Made by a program: the position numbers and the translations under genes
NCBI GenBank assembly: GCA_022561675.1
Contig: JADFQT010000068.1
Coordinates: forward strand, 1 to 10,132
Direction of reading: 5' to 3'
DNA length: 10,132 nucleotides
From: Chloroflexota bacterium
GTDB taxonomy: Bacteria; Chloroflexota; Dehalococcoidia; Lucifugimonadales; UBA3495
Shown: positions 1-6,205 of the stretch, in pieces
Numbering within the stretch: position 1 is the stretch's first letter
Layout: each line of letters opens with the position of its first letter
Notes under the pieces: generated by a model
What the model saw: only the letters and a program-made list of their open reading frames with translations
Database searches by the model: none
What the model was told of the DNA's origin: nothing

Positions 1-614
1 GCAACCACTACCATGTCCGCAGACAGGTCGCCGGAAGACGTGGTTACTCCAGTGACGAGAGACTGGTGGATCAGGAGGCCGGTCACCTCCCGCAGTACCA
101 GCTGGCCCCCTCTTTTCTCGGAGGCCTGGGCCAGGGCCAAGTTCAGGCGATAGCTGTCCAGCTGGGCTGATTCATCCTCCAATACGGCTCCTCGAACCCG
201 ATGACTCAGCCCCGGCTGGACCTGACGAACCTCGTCAGCCTCAATCCAGCGCAGCTGCACGGCTTCCCGCTGCCACGGCATCATCGACTTTAGCAAAGAC
301 TCTTCCTCCTGCTCCAGCGCCAACCGCAGGGAGGGACGGCGCTGAAATAGGAGGTCCAGACCGGTTTCTTCTTGTAGACTTTCTACCAGGGGAGGGAATT
401 CGTGATACCCGGCCAGCGCTAGCTGGAAGGATGGTCCGGGGCCGAACTCGGCGCCCAGCAGGCTGAGGGAGCCGGTGGCGTGGGCCGACGCGCCGCTGCC
501 GATGGCCTCGCGCTCCAGAAGGGTGACCTTGGCCCCGGAGCGGGACAAATAGTAGGCTACCGAACAGCCGACCACCCCGGCTCCAACTACGATGACATCC
601 GAGGATTTGATCAC
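1..614 (-). CDS. FAD-dependent oxidoreductase, DAO family (N-terminal part, cut by window edge)
   Basis: The visible part is about 204 residues of a flavoprotein of the glycine/D-amino acid oxidase (DAO) type, which normally runs to about 370-400 residues, so the C-terminal half lies outside the window. An N-terminal Rossmann motif GAGVVG (residues 11-16) follows a hydrophobic strand, and Glu34 ends the second strand (KVTLLER), the usual ligand of the FAD ribose. A Gly/Ser/Ala-rich stretch (GSGASAHATGS) follows, as is typical of the family. The GTG start at 614-612 is forced, because an in-frame TGA (620-618) sits two codons upstream. A GGGGGTGA stretch just before it can serve as ribosome binding site, and a near-consensus promoter lies about 22 bases further upstream. 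The substrate cannot be told; sarcosine, dimethylglycine, proline or another amine are all possible. It is transcribed away from the rest of the window. Confidence 0.88.
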   Translation of the reverse strand, partial: MIKSSDVIVVGAGVVGCSVAYYLSRSGAKVTLLEREAIGSGASAHATGSLSLLGAEFGPGPSFQLALAGYHEFPPLVESLQEETGLDLLFQRRPSLRLALEQEEESLLKSMMPWQREAVQLRWIEADEVRQVQPGLSHRVRGAVLEDESAQLDSYRLNLALAQASEKRGGQLVLREVTGLLIHQSLVTGVTTSSGDLSADMVVV

Positions 615-642
615 AGGTCACCCCCACTACCAGGTGCTGCGA

Positions 643-671
643 ATTATCTTGGACCCCGGATAGGGTGTCAA
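643..671 (-). promoter_or_regulatory. Sigma70-type promoter for the FAD oxidoreductase
   Basis: Read on the minus strand, a perfect -35 TTGACA (671-666) is followed by a 17-base spacer and a -10 GATAAT (648-643, five of six matches to TATAAT). The predicted start of transcription is near 636, giving a leader of about 22 bases before the GTG at 614. This is the best promoter match in the window. It supports the chosen start. Confidence 0.75.
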
Positions 672-710
672 CCGAGGGGATTAACGGGGGGAAGGGGAGC
701 CGCCTATTGC

Positions 711-740
711 TTGGTGACCTTACCGGGCTAATGGTAGAAT
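711..740 (+). promoter_or_regulatory. Possible promoter with extended -10, toward the CPBP gene
   Basis: TAGAAT (735-740) is a good -10 and is preceded by TGG (732-734), an extended -10 signature. TTGGTG (711-716) at an 18-base spacer is a weak -35. The transcript would start near 747, inside the inverted repeat and upstream of the 17-bp repeats, leaving a leader of about 220 bases before ATG 966. That long leader is the main reason for caution. Confidence 0.4.
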
Positions 741-754
741 GGATTCGTTCCATT
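738..754. repeat. Small palindrome overlapping the putative -10 (possible operator)
   Basis: AATGGA (738-743) and TCCATT (749-754) form a perfect 6-bp inverted repeat around a 5-base centre. It overlaps the end of the putative -10 hexamer and the expected transcription start, a common place for a repressor operator. It also abuts the first 17-bp tandem repeat. No regulator gene is visible nearby. Confidence 0.35.
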
Positions 755-804
755 GGGTTCAGAAACCGGGTGGGCTCGTAAACCGGATGGGTTCGGAAAA
801 CAGT
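754..804. repeat. Three tandem 17-bp imperfect direct repeats
   Basis: The units are TGGGTTCAGAAACCGGG (754-770), TGGGCTCGTAAACCGGA (771-787) and TGGGTTCGGAAAACAGT (788-804). The period is exactly 17 with no gap, and pairwise identity is 12-13 of 17. The shared core is TGGGyTC then AAAmC. A 17-bp period is not a multiple of three, so this is unlikely to be decayed coding repeat. The arrangement resembles an iterated protein-binding site, but no function is shown. Confidence 0.7.
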
Positions 805-965
805 TAAACTCCCCTCATTCTCACCCAGCAAGATCAAGCAATGCCCGAGTCAAGCTTTGGCATTTCTAACAGTCACCCTCAGCTTGACGGAATGCCCGGA
901 ATCTTGGTATGGGGTTCATCCACCTCCGCCGCCCCGGAAACCGGCGTGGAGAAATGGCGTGAGCG

Positions 966-2039
966 ATGTTGGACCAGCCCTGCAATCATCTGAATAGAGC
1001 CGGTAGCAACTACTGCACCACCTGTGGCGCCGCCCTGTTGACCCGGTGCCAGTTCTGTCTCCAAACAATCGGCAGGTCGGACCGGCACTGCACCCATTGC
1101 GGGATACGCACTCCCGTCCTGGCTGCGCCCCAGGTCCCGAGTCCAGCCGCCCAGCCAGGCCAACATAACCCCTTTCTCGAGCTCAAAGTTCGAAGCCTAC
1201 CCCTGGGAGCCCTAATGGGCATCCCGGTAGCAATAATCGCATTTTTCATTGCTGTCGGCATCACCGGTATTTCCCTCGGCAGCGAAGACCCGGTTCTCTG
1301 GTCGATTCCCTCGGACGTGTGGGTGTATGGGTCCATCATTCTCTGGGGTTGGTGGCAAATTTCTCGCCACCGGATAAGCCTGGCCCGGCTGGTGGGACGA
1401 ATCCCAAAGGGCTTCCCCTGGCACTCTATTCTCGGCCTCGTCGGACTCCAGATTCTCTTTTCCCTGGCTACCTTCTTTCTGATATTTATCCCGATATCTT
1501 ATGCGCTGCCAGAATTTGTGCAAGAAATTTTGCAGGTGCCCTTTTTCCTCTCCGAAGCCGAAACCTCGTTCCCTGGCCTTTACAATGGCTGGCTGATATT
1601 CGTCATAGTCATAGTCGCTCCTGTGGTGGAAGAACTGCTATTCCGCGGCATTATCTTCTCCCGTTGGGCCAACAAATGGGGAGCTAAGCGTGCCATTATT
1701 TTCTCATCCCTGCTGTTCGGTGTGCTCCATGTGGAAGGGACCCTGGGGGCGTTCGTGTTCGGTGTGGTCATGGCCCTACTTTACCTGCGGACCCGAACCC
1801 TGCTGATACCCATTGCCTGCCACATGCTGAACAACGCCGTCGCGGTGGCTCTTGGTATCTGGGACTTCGGCGTGGGAGATCTATCGAGCCTGGAGGATTT
1901 CCGGTCGATGCTGTGGTTTGCGGTGATTGGCTTGGCCATCGCAACGCCTATCCTGTTTCTGTACATTCGTCGGGCCTGGGGAACTCTGGCCAACGGCCTC
2001 CCCTACTTTGACACCGTGACTGTTCCTGCGACGGAATAG
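966..2039 (+). CDS. Zinc-ribbon plus CPBP (CAAX protease/Abi-like) integral membrane protein
   Basis: This 357-residue protein has two parts. The N-terminus carries two putative zinc ribbons: Cys6 (or His8)/Cys17/Cys20 and Cys28/Cys31/Cys42/Cys45. A Pro/Ala/Gln-rich linker (about 50-68) leads to a multi-helix membrane domain starting near residue 80. The CPBP intramembrane glutamic protease motifs are present: EELLFR (222-227, Glu222/Glu223/Arg227), FGVLH (251-255, His255) and HMLNN (286-290, His286/Asn290). The active site therefore looks intact. Family members include the Rce1 prenyl-CAAX proteases and many bacterial proteins of unknown substrate, some linked to bacteriocin immunity or membrane stress. 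ATG 966 is the earliest possible start, since TGA lies at 960-962. GGAGA at 948-952 is a distant possible ribosome binding site. The zinc ribbons would face the cytosol and may bind a partner; this is inference. Confidence 0.88.
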   Translation: MLDQPCNHLNRAGSNYCTTCGAALLTRCQFCLQTIGRSDRHCTHCGIRTPVLAAPQVPSPAAQPGQHNPFLELKVRSLPLGALMGIPVAIIAFFIAVGITGISLGSEDPVLWSIPSDVWVYGSIILWGWWQISRHRISLARLVGRIPKGFPWHSILGLVGLQILFSLATFFLIFIPISYALPEFVQEILQVPFFLSEAETSFPGLYNGWLIFVIVIVAPVVEELLFRGIIFSRWANKWGAKRAIIFSSLLFGVLHVEGTLGAFVFGVVMALLYLRTRTLLIPIACHMLNNAVAVALGIWDFGVGDLSSLEDFRSMLWFAVIGLAIATPILFLYIRRAWGTLANGLPYFDTVTVPATE

Positions 2040-2158
2040 GGGGTTCCGGCCGGGAGCCAATGCCCGCGTTGCCGACCTTCGCCAACGACCCGGCGCTGAT
2101 TATCAACGCGTGGTGAGAAACAGGAAGAGGGGCGGGGCATCGCAGCGCCTGTGGTAGA

Positions 2159-2267
2159 GTGATAGCTCACCTCCCGTCATGGGACCTGGAAGGCTGAAGC
2201 GCGGAGCAGCCCGCAGGCAGGGCGACTCCTCAGACACCATGTCTAGCGTAGGACCCGGCGCAAACGC
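2159..2267 (+). promoter_or_regulatory. Hairpin-rich leader upstream of the DUF1801 gene
   Basis: Between the CPBP gene and the DUF1801 gene, five short stem-loops follow one another. They are GTGA/TCAC (2159-2170), TCCC/GGGA (2172-2184), GGAG-GCCC/GGGC-CTCC (2203-2229 with a 2x2 internal loop), AGAC/GTCT (2232-2244) and GCG/CGC (2258-2267). The last ends 5 bases before the ribosome binding site at 2273. A possible extended -10, TGGTAGAGT (2152-2160), sits at the left edge but has no good -35. I could not match it to a known riboswitch or RNA family. It may simply be GC-rich sequence. Confidence 0.3.
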
Positions 2268-2282
2268 GCAACGGAGATAGCT

Positions 2283-2738
2283 ATGACTGACCGGGCCACA
2301 ACCGTGGAGGAATACCTGACAGAGCAGTCGCTGGAAAGGCGGGAAGCTCTGGCGGAGGTTCGCCGGGTAATCCTGGAAAACCTGCCGGAGGGATACGCAG
2401 AGGTCATGCAGTACGGCATGATCAGCTACGTCATACCCCTGGCGAGATATCCCAAAACCTACAACAAGCAGCCGCTGGCCTACCTATCCCTGGCCGCCCA
2501 AAAAAGGCACATGTCCATCTACCTGATGGGTGTCTACTGCGACTCGGAGACTGAAAGCTGGTTTGTCCAGCGGTACCGGGACAGCGGAAAACGGCTGGAC
2601 ATGGGCAAAGCCTGCGTGCGCTTCCGAACTCTGGAGGATCTGCCGCTGGATCTGATAGGCGAGGCCGTCTCCAGGACATCGGTGGAGGATTTCATCGAGC
2701 GCTACGAAACTGCCCGAGGTTCCCGCGCCAAATCCTAA
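2283..2738 (+). CDS. DUF1801 (YdhG-like) domain protein
   Basis: The 151-residue product is recognisable as a DUF1801 protein. It begins with TVEEYL and a helix ending ILENLPEGYAEVMQYGMISY. It continues with a PLARYPKTYNKQPLAYLSLAAQKRHMSIYLMGVY segment (split here as PLARYPKTYNKQPL and AYLSLAAQKRHMSIYLMGVY), the family's signature. Then comes a helical C-terminus with the family's KRLDMGKACVRF. Length is normal for the family. It is soluble with no signal peptide or membrane helix. Structures in the family have a compact alpha/beta fold, and some members are discussed as iron-related or chaperone-like, but the function is not established. A GGAG (2273-2276) six bases before ATG 2283 supports the start. 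The gene appears to stand alone, with its own hairpin-rich leader and the next gene's putative promoter after it. Confidence 0.85.
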   Translation: MTDRATTVEEYLTEQSLERREALAEVRRVILENLPEGYAEVMQYGMISYVIPLARYPKTYNKQPLAYLSLAAQKRHMSIYLMGVYCDSETESWFVQRYRDSGKRLDMGKACVRFRTLEDLPLDLIGEAVSRTSVEDFIERYETARGSRAKS

Positions 2739-2794
2739 TCGGCTCCCTTGACGGCTTCTCTTGGGAATGGCGACGTTGGGATAGTAACCCTCCC

Positions 2795-2821
2795 TGGACA
2801 ACTGAGCAGAAGTGGTAAACT
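2795..2821 (+). promoter_or_regulatory. Possible extended -10 promoter for the CoA-transferase
   Basis: TAAACT (2816-2821) is preceded by TGG (2813-2815), and TGGACA (2795-2800, five of six matches to TTGACA) lies 15 bases upstream. The spacer is short, which an extended -10 can tolerate. Transcription would begin near 2828, giving a leader of about 36 bases that includes the ribosome binding site. Confidence 0.4.
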
Positions 2822-2863
2822 TTAGCCCGGAGCCCAATCTGAGTACCTACGAGGCTGACACTT

Positions 2864-4123
2864 ATGGCCGGTAAAGCCATTCTGGAGGGGATAAAGGTCC
2901 TTACCCTGGAGCAGGTTCATGCCTTGCCCTGGGGCACCGGATTCCTGGCCGACCTGGGGGCTCAGGTCATCCGGATTGAGAGTGTCGACCACTTGCAAGA
3001 CCGGAAAGCGGGGCCCTTTGCCGACGGCAAGCCCGGAGAAGAGTGGTGGAACGAGGGTGGCGGCCTGGTCTATTACGGCACCCGCAACAAGCAGAGCCTT
3101 TGCCTGGATGTAACTAAGCCGCAAGGTAAGGAGGTTTTCCTGCGACTGGTGAAAAACTCGGACATCGTAACCGACAACTTCCGCCCCGGCACGATGCAGC
3201 GATTCGGCTTCGACCACGAGAGCCTGTCCGAGATCAATCCCCGGATAATCACTCTGAGCGGAACGGCCTACGGCTACACCGGGCCCTGGCGCCGGGCCGG
3301 ATCAAGGGCCCGCACGGTAGATGCGGCCTGCGGCTTGTCCTACCTCACCGGCTATGAGGGAGGGCCTTCCCTGCGGGCCAGCAACAACTACATGGACCAC
3401 TCGGTGGGAAACAATGTCGCCTTCGCCCTGCTGCTGGCGCTTTACCAGCGCAAAAAGACCGGCAAGGGCATGCGGATCGACCTGACTATGCAGGAAACCG
3501 GGGTATCCGCCATCGGGCCGGCCATTCTGGAAGCTCAGCGGGGCATCGAGCGTCCCCGGCTGGGCTGCGGACACCTGTGGAAATCTCCCCACAACGTTTA
3601 CCCCTGCCGGGGAGAGGACCGCTGGATTGCCATCGTGGTATCCACCGACCTGGAGTGGCAGGCGCTGGACCGATGTATGGGAAATCCGGCGTGGGCGGCG
3701 GCACCTCGCTTTGAAACGGTGTTGAGCCGCTGGCAGGACCGGCACGAGTTGGACCAGCAACTGGCGGAATGGACGGCGAGCCAGGATGCCCGGCAGCTGA
3801 TGGATTCCCTGCAGAGCAATGGCGTTCCCGCCGGTGCGGTGCTGACGGCCGAGGACCTGGTGAGCGATCCTCATCTCGAGGAGCGGGGGTTTTTCCAGGA
3901 GTTTAATAACGTGAATTGCCCCCATCTGGGCGGCAGAACCTACGCCGGACGTCCCTTCCGCATGCCAGATATTCCCATGGCGATAAATCACGCGGCGTCT
4001 CTTGGCGAGCATAATCAGCAGGTCCTGGAGGAACTGGCCGGGCTGTCGATGGAAGAAATTGATCATTTGCAGCAAGCCGGGGTGGTTGCCGACCGGCCCA
4101 AGCCAGACGAGCCCCCGCCCTAG
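2864..4123 (+). CDS. Family III CoA-transferase (CaiB/BaiF type)
   Basis: The 419-residue length is typical for family III CoA-transferases, which move CoA between carboxylic acids through an aspartyl-CoA intermediate. The N-terminus (LEGIKVLTLEQVHALPWGTGFLADLGAQVIRIE) has the family's opening, here split for reading as LEGIKVLTLEQVHALPWG and TGFLADLGAQVIRIE. It is followed by NKQSLCLDVTKPQGKEVFLRL, shown in part, and NFRPGTMQRFGF. Asp178 in NNYMDHSVG sits where the catalytic Asp (Asp169 of formyl-CoA transferase) belongs. The C-terminal part has the usual GVPAGAVLTAEDLVSDPHL and HNQQVLEELAGLS. A Pro-rich tail ends the protein. GAGG (2851-2854), nine bases before ATG 2864, is a fair ribosome binding site. 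Candidate substrates include oxalate, carnitine, succinate and methyl-branched acids. The neighbours do not narrow this, so the substrate is unknown. Confidence 0.92.
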   Translation: MAGKAILEGIKVLTLEQVHALPWGTGFLADLGAQVIRIESVDHLQDRKAGPFADGKPGEEWWNEGGGLVYYGTRNKQSLCLDVTKPQGKEVFLRLVKNSDIVTDNFRPGTMQRFGFDHESLSEINPRIITLSGTAYGYTGPWRRAGSRARTVDAACGLSYLTGYEGGPSLRASNNYMDHSVGNNVAFALLLALYQRKKTGKGMRIDLTMQETGVSAIGPAILEAQRGIERPRLGCGHLWKSPHNVYPCRGEDRWIAIVVSTDLEWQALDRCMGNPAWAAAPRFETVLSRWQDRHELDQQLAEWTASQDARQLMDSLQSNGVPAGAVLTAEDLVSDPHLEERGFFQEFNNVNCPHLGGRTYAGRPFRMPDIPMAINHAASLGEHNQQVLEELAGLSMEEIDHLQQAGVVADRPKPDEPPP

Positions 4124-4187
4124 AGGGTGTAACTGTCAGCGCTTGCCAAGACTGCGAACTAATCCATACCTCTTCACCCTTCCGCTG

Positions 4188-4214
4188 TTGCCGATGACAC
4201 CTCGCTGCTATACT
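4188..4214 (+). promoter_or_regulatory. Possible extended -10 promoter for gatB
   Basis: TATACT (4209-4214) is preceded by TGC (4206-4208), a strong extended -10. TTGCCG (4188-4193) at a 15-base spacer is a partial -35. Transcription would start near 4221 and leave about 67 bases before ATG 4288. The spacing repeats that of the 2795-2821 site. Confidence 0.45.
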
Positions 4215-4287
4215 GGTAGTTGGTTCACCGGTCACCTTTCCGCACCTGAATGACGATTGCCGGATGTATGCCGTATATATGATTTAA

Positions 4288-5784
4288 ATGGATTACGAGA
4301 CAGTTATCGGACTGGAAGTCCACGTCCAGCTAAACACCAGAAGCAAGATGTTTTGCGCCTGTGCGGCCGATTACCAGACCGCTCCTCCCAACAGCCGGGT
4401 GTGTCCGGTGTGCCTGGGCCTGCCGGGAGCCTTGCCGGTGATTAACCGTCAGGCGGTGGAATACACTATCATGACCGGCCTGGCTCTGGGCTGCCGCATA
4501 CCGGAATATTCCAAGTTCGACCGGAAGAATTACCCCTACCCCGACCTGATGAAGGGATATCAGATATCCCAGTACGACCTTCCCTTTGCGGTCAGTGGGT
4601 GTCTGGAAATCCGCGTGGATGGGCAGACCAAAGTGGTTGGCGTCGAGCGGGTCCACCTGGAGGAGGACGTAGCCAAGCTGCAACACTTCTCCGGTGAGGA
4701 TGGGGACGCCTACAGTCTGGTGGACGTAAACCGTTCCGGGGTTCCCCTGATGGAGATCGTCAGCAAGCCGGACATGCGCTCTCCGGAGGAGGCTCGCGCC
4801 TACCTGACTACCCTTCACTCGATAGTGCAATACCTGGGTGTCTCCACCGCGAACATGCAAGACGGCAGCTTCCGCTGCGACGCCAACATCAGCATCCGTC
4901 CCCAGGGAGCAACCGAGCTGGGTACTCGCTCCGAAGTCAAGAACATGAACAGCTTCCGTTCGGTTTTCCAGGCGCTGAATTATGAGGTGGAACGACAGCG
5001 CCGGGTGGTGGAGGACGGCGGCAGGGTGGTCCAGGAAACCCGGGGTTGGCTGGAAGACCGGGGCGTTACCTTTTCCCAGCGGAGCAAGGAGTACGCCCAC
5101 GATTATCGCTACTTTCCCGAGCCGGATTTGCCCCCCCTGGTGGTGGAATCGGCCTGGGTGGACCGGCTGCGGGCTCAGTTGCCGGAGCTGGCCTACCAGC
5201 GGAAGCTGCGGTTCATGGATCAATACGGCCTTCCCGAGTATGACGCGGACCTCCTGACCGCATCTCGACTCACCGCCGATTATTATGAACAGGCGGCAGG
5301 CCAGCGCCCCCAAAACGGGGTCAATAACGAAGTCAACACCGGGACCTTTTTCAAGAATGTAAGCAACTGGATGCTGGGGGACCTGAGCCGGTTGATGAAC
5401 CTTCACGGGCAGGACATTAGCCGGATCAAAGTCACGCCGGCTCACCTGGTCCAGCTGATATCGCTGATCGACGGCGGCACCCTGAGCGTAAGTTTGGCTA
5501 AAACCGTGCTGGAAGAGTGCTTCGAGTCCGGCGAAGGGCCTGATAAGATAGTGGCTGATAAAGGCTACTCGCAGATAAATGATTCGTCAGCCGTCGAAGC
5601 CGCGGTCAAGCAGGCAATTGACCAGAACCCCAAGGCGGTAGCCGATTATTGGAGCGGCAAGGAAACGGCGGCCAAATTCCTGGTTGGCCAGGTCATGAAG
5701 CTTACCAGCGGTCAGGCCAAGCCCGACTTGGCGCAACAGTTGGTCCTGGAAGGTCTGGAAGCCGCGAAAGGCGGGAACCCATGA
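4288..5784 (+). CDS. gatB: Aspartyl/glutamyl-tRNA(Asn/Gln) amidotransferase subunit B
   Basis: GatB is the kinase/tRNA-binding subunit of GatCAB, which converts Glu-tRNA(Gln) and Asp-tRNA(Asn) to Gln-tRNA(Gln) and Asn-tRNA(Asn) in bacteria lacking GlnRS or AsnRS. The 498-residue length is slightly above the usual 475-490. The start DYETVIGLEVHVQL is canonical. The zinc-binding cysteines are Cys23, Cys25, Cys39 and Cys42. Cradle-domain motifs follow: FDRKNYPYPD (77-86), VHLEED (122-127), VNRSGVPLMEIVSKPDM (from 147) and DGSFRCD (192-198). The C-terminal YqeY-like tail (about 400-490) ends with NPKAVADYWSGKETAAKFLVG, here in part. ATG 4288 is the earliest start because TAA (4285-4287) abuts it. 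No clear Shine-Dalgarno is seen. gatA and gatC are not in the window, so the complex is encoded at separate loci. Confidence 0.97.
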   Translation: MDYETVIGLEVHVQLNTRSKMFCACAADYQTAPPNSRVCPVCLGLPGALPVINRQAVEYTIMTGLALGCRIPEYSKFDRKNYPYPDLMKGYQISQYDLPFAVSGCLEIRVDGQTKVVGVERVHLEEDVAKLQHFSGEDGDAYSLVDVNRSGVPLMEIVSKPDMRSPEEARAYLTTLHSIVQYLGVSTANMQDGSFRCDANISIRPQGATELGTRSEVKNMNSFRSVFQALNYEVERQRRVVEDGGRVVQETRGWLEDRGVTFSQRSKEYAHDYRYFPEPDLPPLVVESAWVDRLRAQLPELAYQRKLRFMDQYGLPEYDADLLTASRLTADYYEQAAGQRPQNGVNNEVNTGTFFKNVSNWMLGDLSRLMNLHGQDISRIKVTPAHLVQLISLIDGGTLSVSLAKTVLEECFESGEGPDKIVADKGYSQINDSSAVEAAVKQAIDQNPKAVADYWSGKETAAKFLVGQVMKLTSGQAKPDLAQQLVLEGLEAAKGGNP

Positions 5785-5854
5785 TCGGCGGCTTGGTCGG
5801 GCAGCTGAGCCGGGAACCTGTCGCTATCCCGAAGAGCCTGGGGGGTAGGAACTC

Positions 5855-5884
5855 AGACCGGAATAATCAAGACCGGTGTAATCG
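5855..5884. repeat. 15-bp tandem duplication
   Basis: AGACCGGAATAATCA (5855-5869) is followed directly by AGACCGGTGTAATCG (5870-5884). The two units differ at three positions. The second unit runs straight into the palindromic element at 5888. This may be a short slippage duplication or part of the repeat element's flank. Confidence 0.6.
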
Positions 5885-5887
5885 CCC

Positions 5888-5941
5888 TTCGACAGGCTCA
5901 GGGAGAACGGGTCGGGTACCGTTCGTGGTGGGCTTGTCGAA
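5888..5941. repeat. Palindromic dispersed-repeat-like element (23-bp arms, 8-bp loop)
   Basis: The left arm TTCGACAGGCTCAGGGAGAA plus CGG (5888-5910) and the right arm CCGTTCGTGGTGGGCTTGTC plus GAA (5919-5941) are inverted copies. 17 of 23 positions pair by Watson-Crick rules and two more as G-U. The outer 7 and inner 6 positions are perfect, with a 4x4 internal loop between. The loop is GTCGGGTA. TTCGACArGCTCA next to GAACGG is a motif I recall as dispersed in many copies in various bacterial genomes, much like REP elements; that part is from memory. Lying between gatB and secG, the hairpin could also stop transcription or protect mRNA, but there is no T-run. Confidence 0.75.
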
Positions 5942-5973
5942 CCATGAACGATTGCTTCTCACACACCCTCTGA

Positions 5974-5995
5974 GTAATCGATGAGGTAATCGATG
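5974..5995 (+). repeat. Direct repeat GTAATCGATG overlapping the secG start
   Basis: GTAATCGATG occurs at 5974-5983 and again at 5986-5995, period 12. The second copy supplies the secG start codon. The first gives an in-frame ATG that meets TAA after one more codon (ATG AGG TAA, 5981-5989). AGG at 5984-5986 is the likely ribosome binding core, six bases from ATG 5993. Confidence 0.6.
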
Positions 5996-6205
5996 GCTTT
6001 TATTAACCTTGCTCAGCTCATTGTTTCAATTGTACTGGTGCTGCTCATCCTGGTGCAGGTGCGGGAAGGTGGCAGCGGATTGTTCGGCGCCGCCCAGAAT
6101 ACCCTGCGTACCAGAAGAGGGATGGAGCGGACCTTGTTCCAGTTCACCATCGTGTTGATCGCCATTTTCCTGCTGATCTCCATTTTTAGCGTTCGGTTCG
6201 CCTAA
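5993..6205 (+). CDS. secG: Preprotein translocase subunit SecG
   Basis: SecG is the small auxiliary subunit of the SecYEG channel that aids SecA-driven export across the cytoplasmic membrane. The 70-residue product has the expected form: a first membrane helix (about 5-22), a loop with VQVREGGSGLFG (21-32) matching the family's Q-x-x-G-G-x-G-L-F-G signature, a basic stretch TRRGMERTL (40-48), and a second membrane helix (about 50-66). The start at 5993 is fixed by TAA at 5987-5989 in the same frame. Its neighbour on the left is gatB and on the right a SAM-dependent enzyme. The gap to the latter (103 bases) shows no terminator, so read-through is possible. Confidence 0.93.
   Translation: MAFINLAQLIVSIVLVLLILVQVREGGSGLFGAAQNTLRTRRGMERTLFQFTIVLIAIFLLISIFSVRFA

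Larger units (their letters stand above)
615..965. other. Divergent intergenic region, 351 bases without a gene
   Basis: This gap separates the leftward oxidoreductase from the rightward CPBP-type gene. It contains the minus-strand promoter (643-671), a possible plus-strand promoter (711-740), a 6-bp inverted repeat (738-754) and three 17-bp tandem repeats (754-804). Further right there is an 8-bp inverted repeat, GTCAAGCT (849-856) and AGCTTGAC (881-888). An open frame from ATG 841 runs about 50 codons into the start of the next gene, but it has no recognisable product and I do not call it. The layout fits a shared regulatory region. Confidence 0.6.

Noticed and set aside
241..837. 198-codon minus-strand frame over the oxidoreductase gene
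   Set aside because: It runs in another frame across the oxidoreductase and its promoter; the oxidoreductase frame has clear motifs.
841..993. About 50-codon frame overlapping the CPBP start
   Set aside because: No ribosome binding site, no recognisable product, and it overlaps a well-supported start.
2060..2116. 18-codon open frame after the CPBP gene
   Set aside because: Too short, with no good ribosome binding site; nothing recognisable. It could be a remnant, but there is no support.
2151..2190. tRNA-like string (GGTAGAG, GCTCA, anticodon-arm-like stem with GTCAT)
   Set aside because: The D-arm order is reversed, there is no T-arm GGTTC sequence, and no acceptor stem can be closed.
2181..2220. 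Possible cobalamin-riboswitch-like or SRP-like words (GGAAGG, CAGCCCGC)
   Set aside because: Only isolated words fit; the required long-range pairings and other boxes are absent, and DUF1801 has no link to those RNAs.
3302..4075. 257-codon minus-strand frame inside the CoA-transferase gene
   Set aside because: Antisense to a clear gene, low-complexity and unrelated to any family I recognise.
4330..5445. Long open frame (371 codons) on the minus strand inside gatB
   Set aside because: gatB is certain on the plus strand; the antisense frame has no recognisable domain and is explained by high GC and codon bias.
5952..5980. TTGCTT-17-TAATCG as a secG promoter
   Set aside because: The -10 is poor and lies in the duplicated start region; read-through from gatB or an unseen promoter is as likely.
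5649..5984. Plus-strand frame across the gatB end and the intergenic repeat
   Set aside because: It overlaps gatB in another frame and runs through the palindromic repeat; no domain or ribosome binding site.
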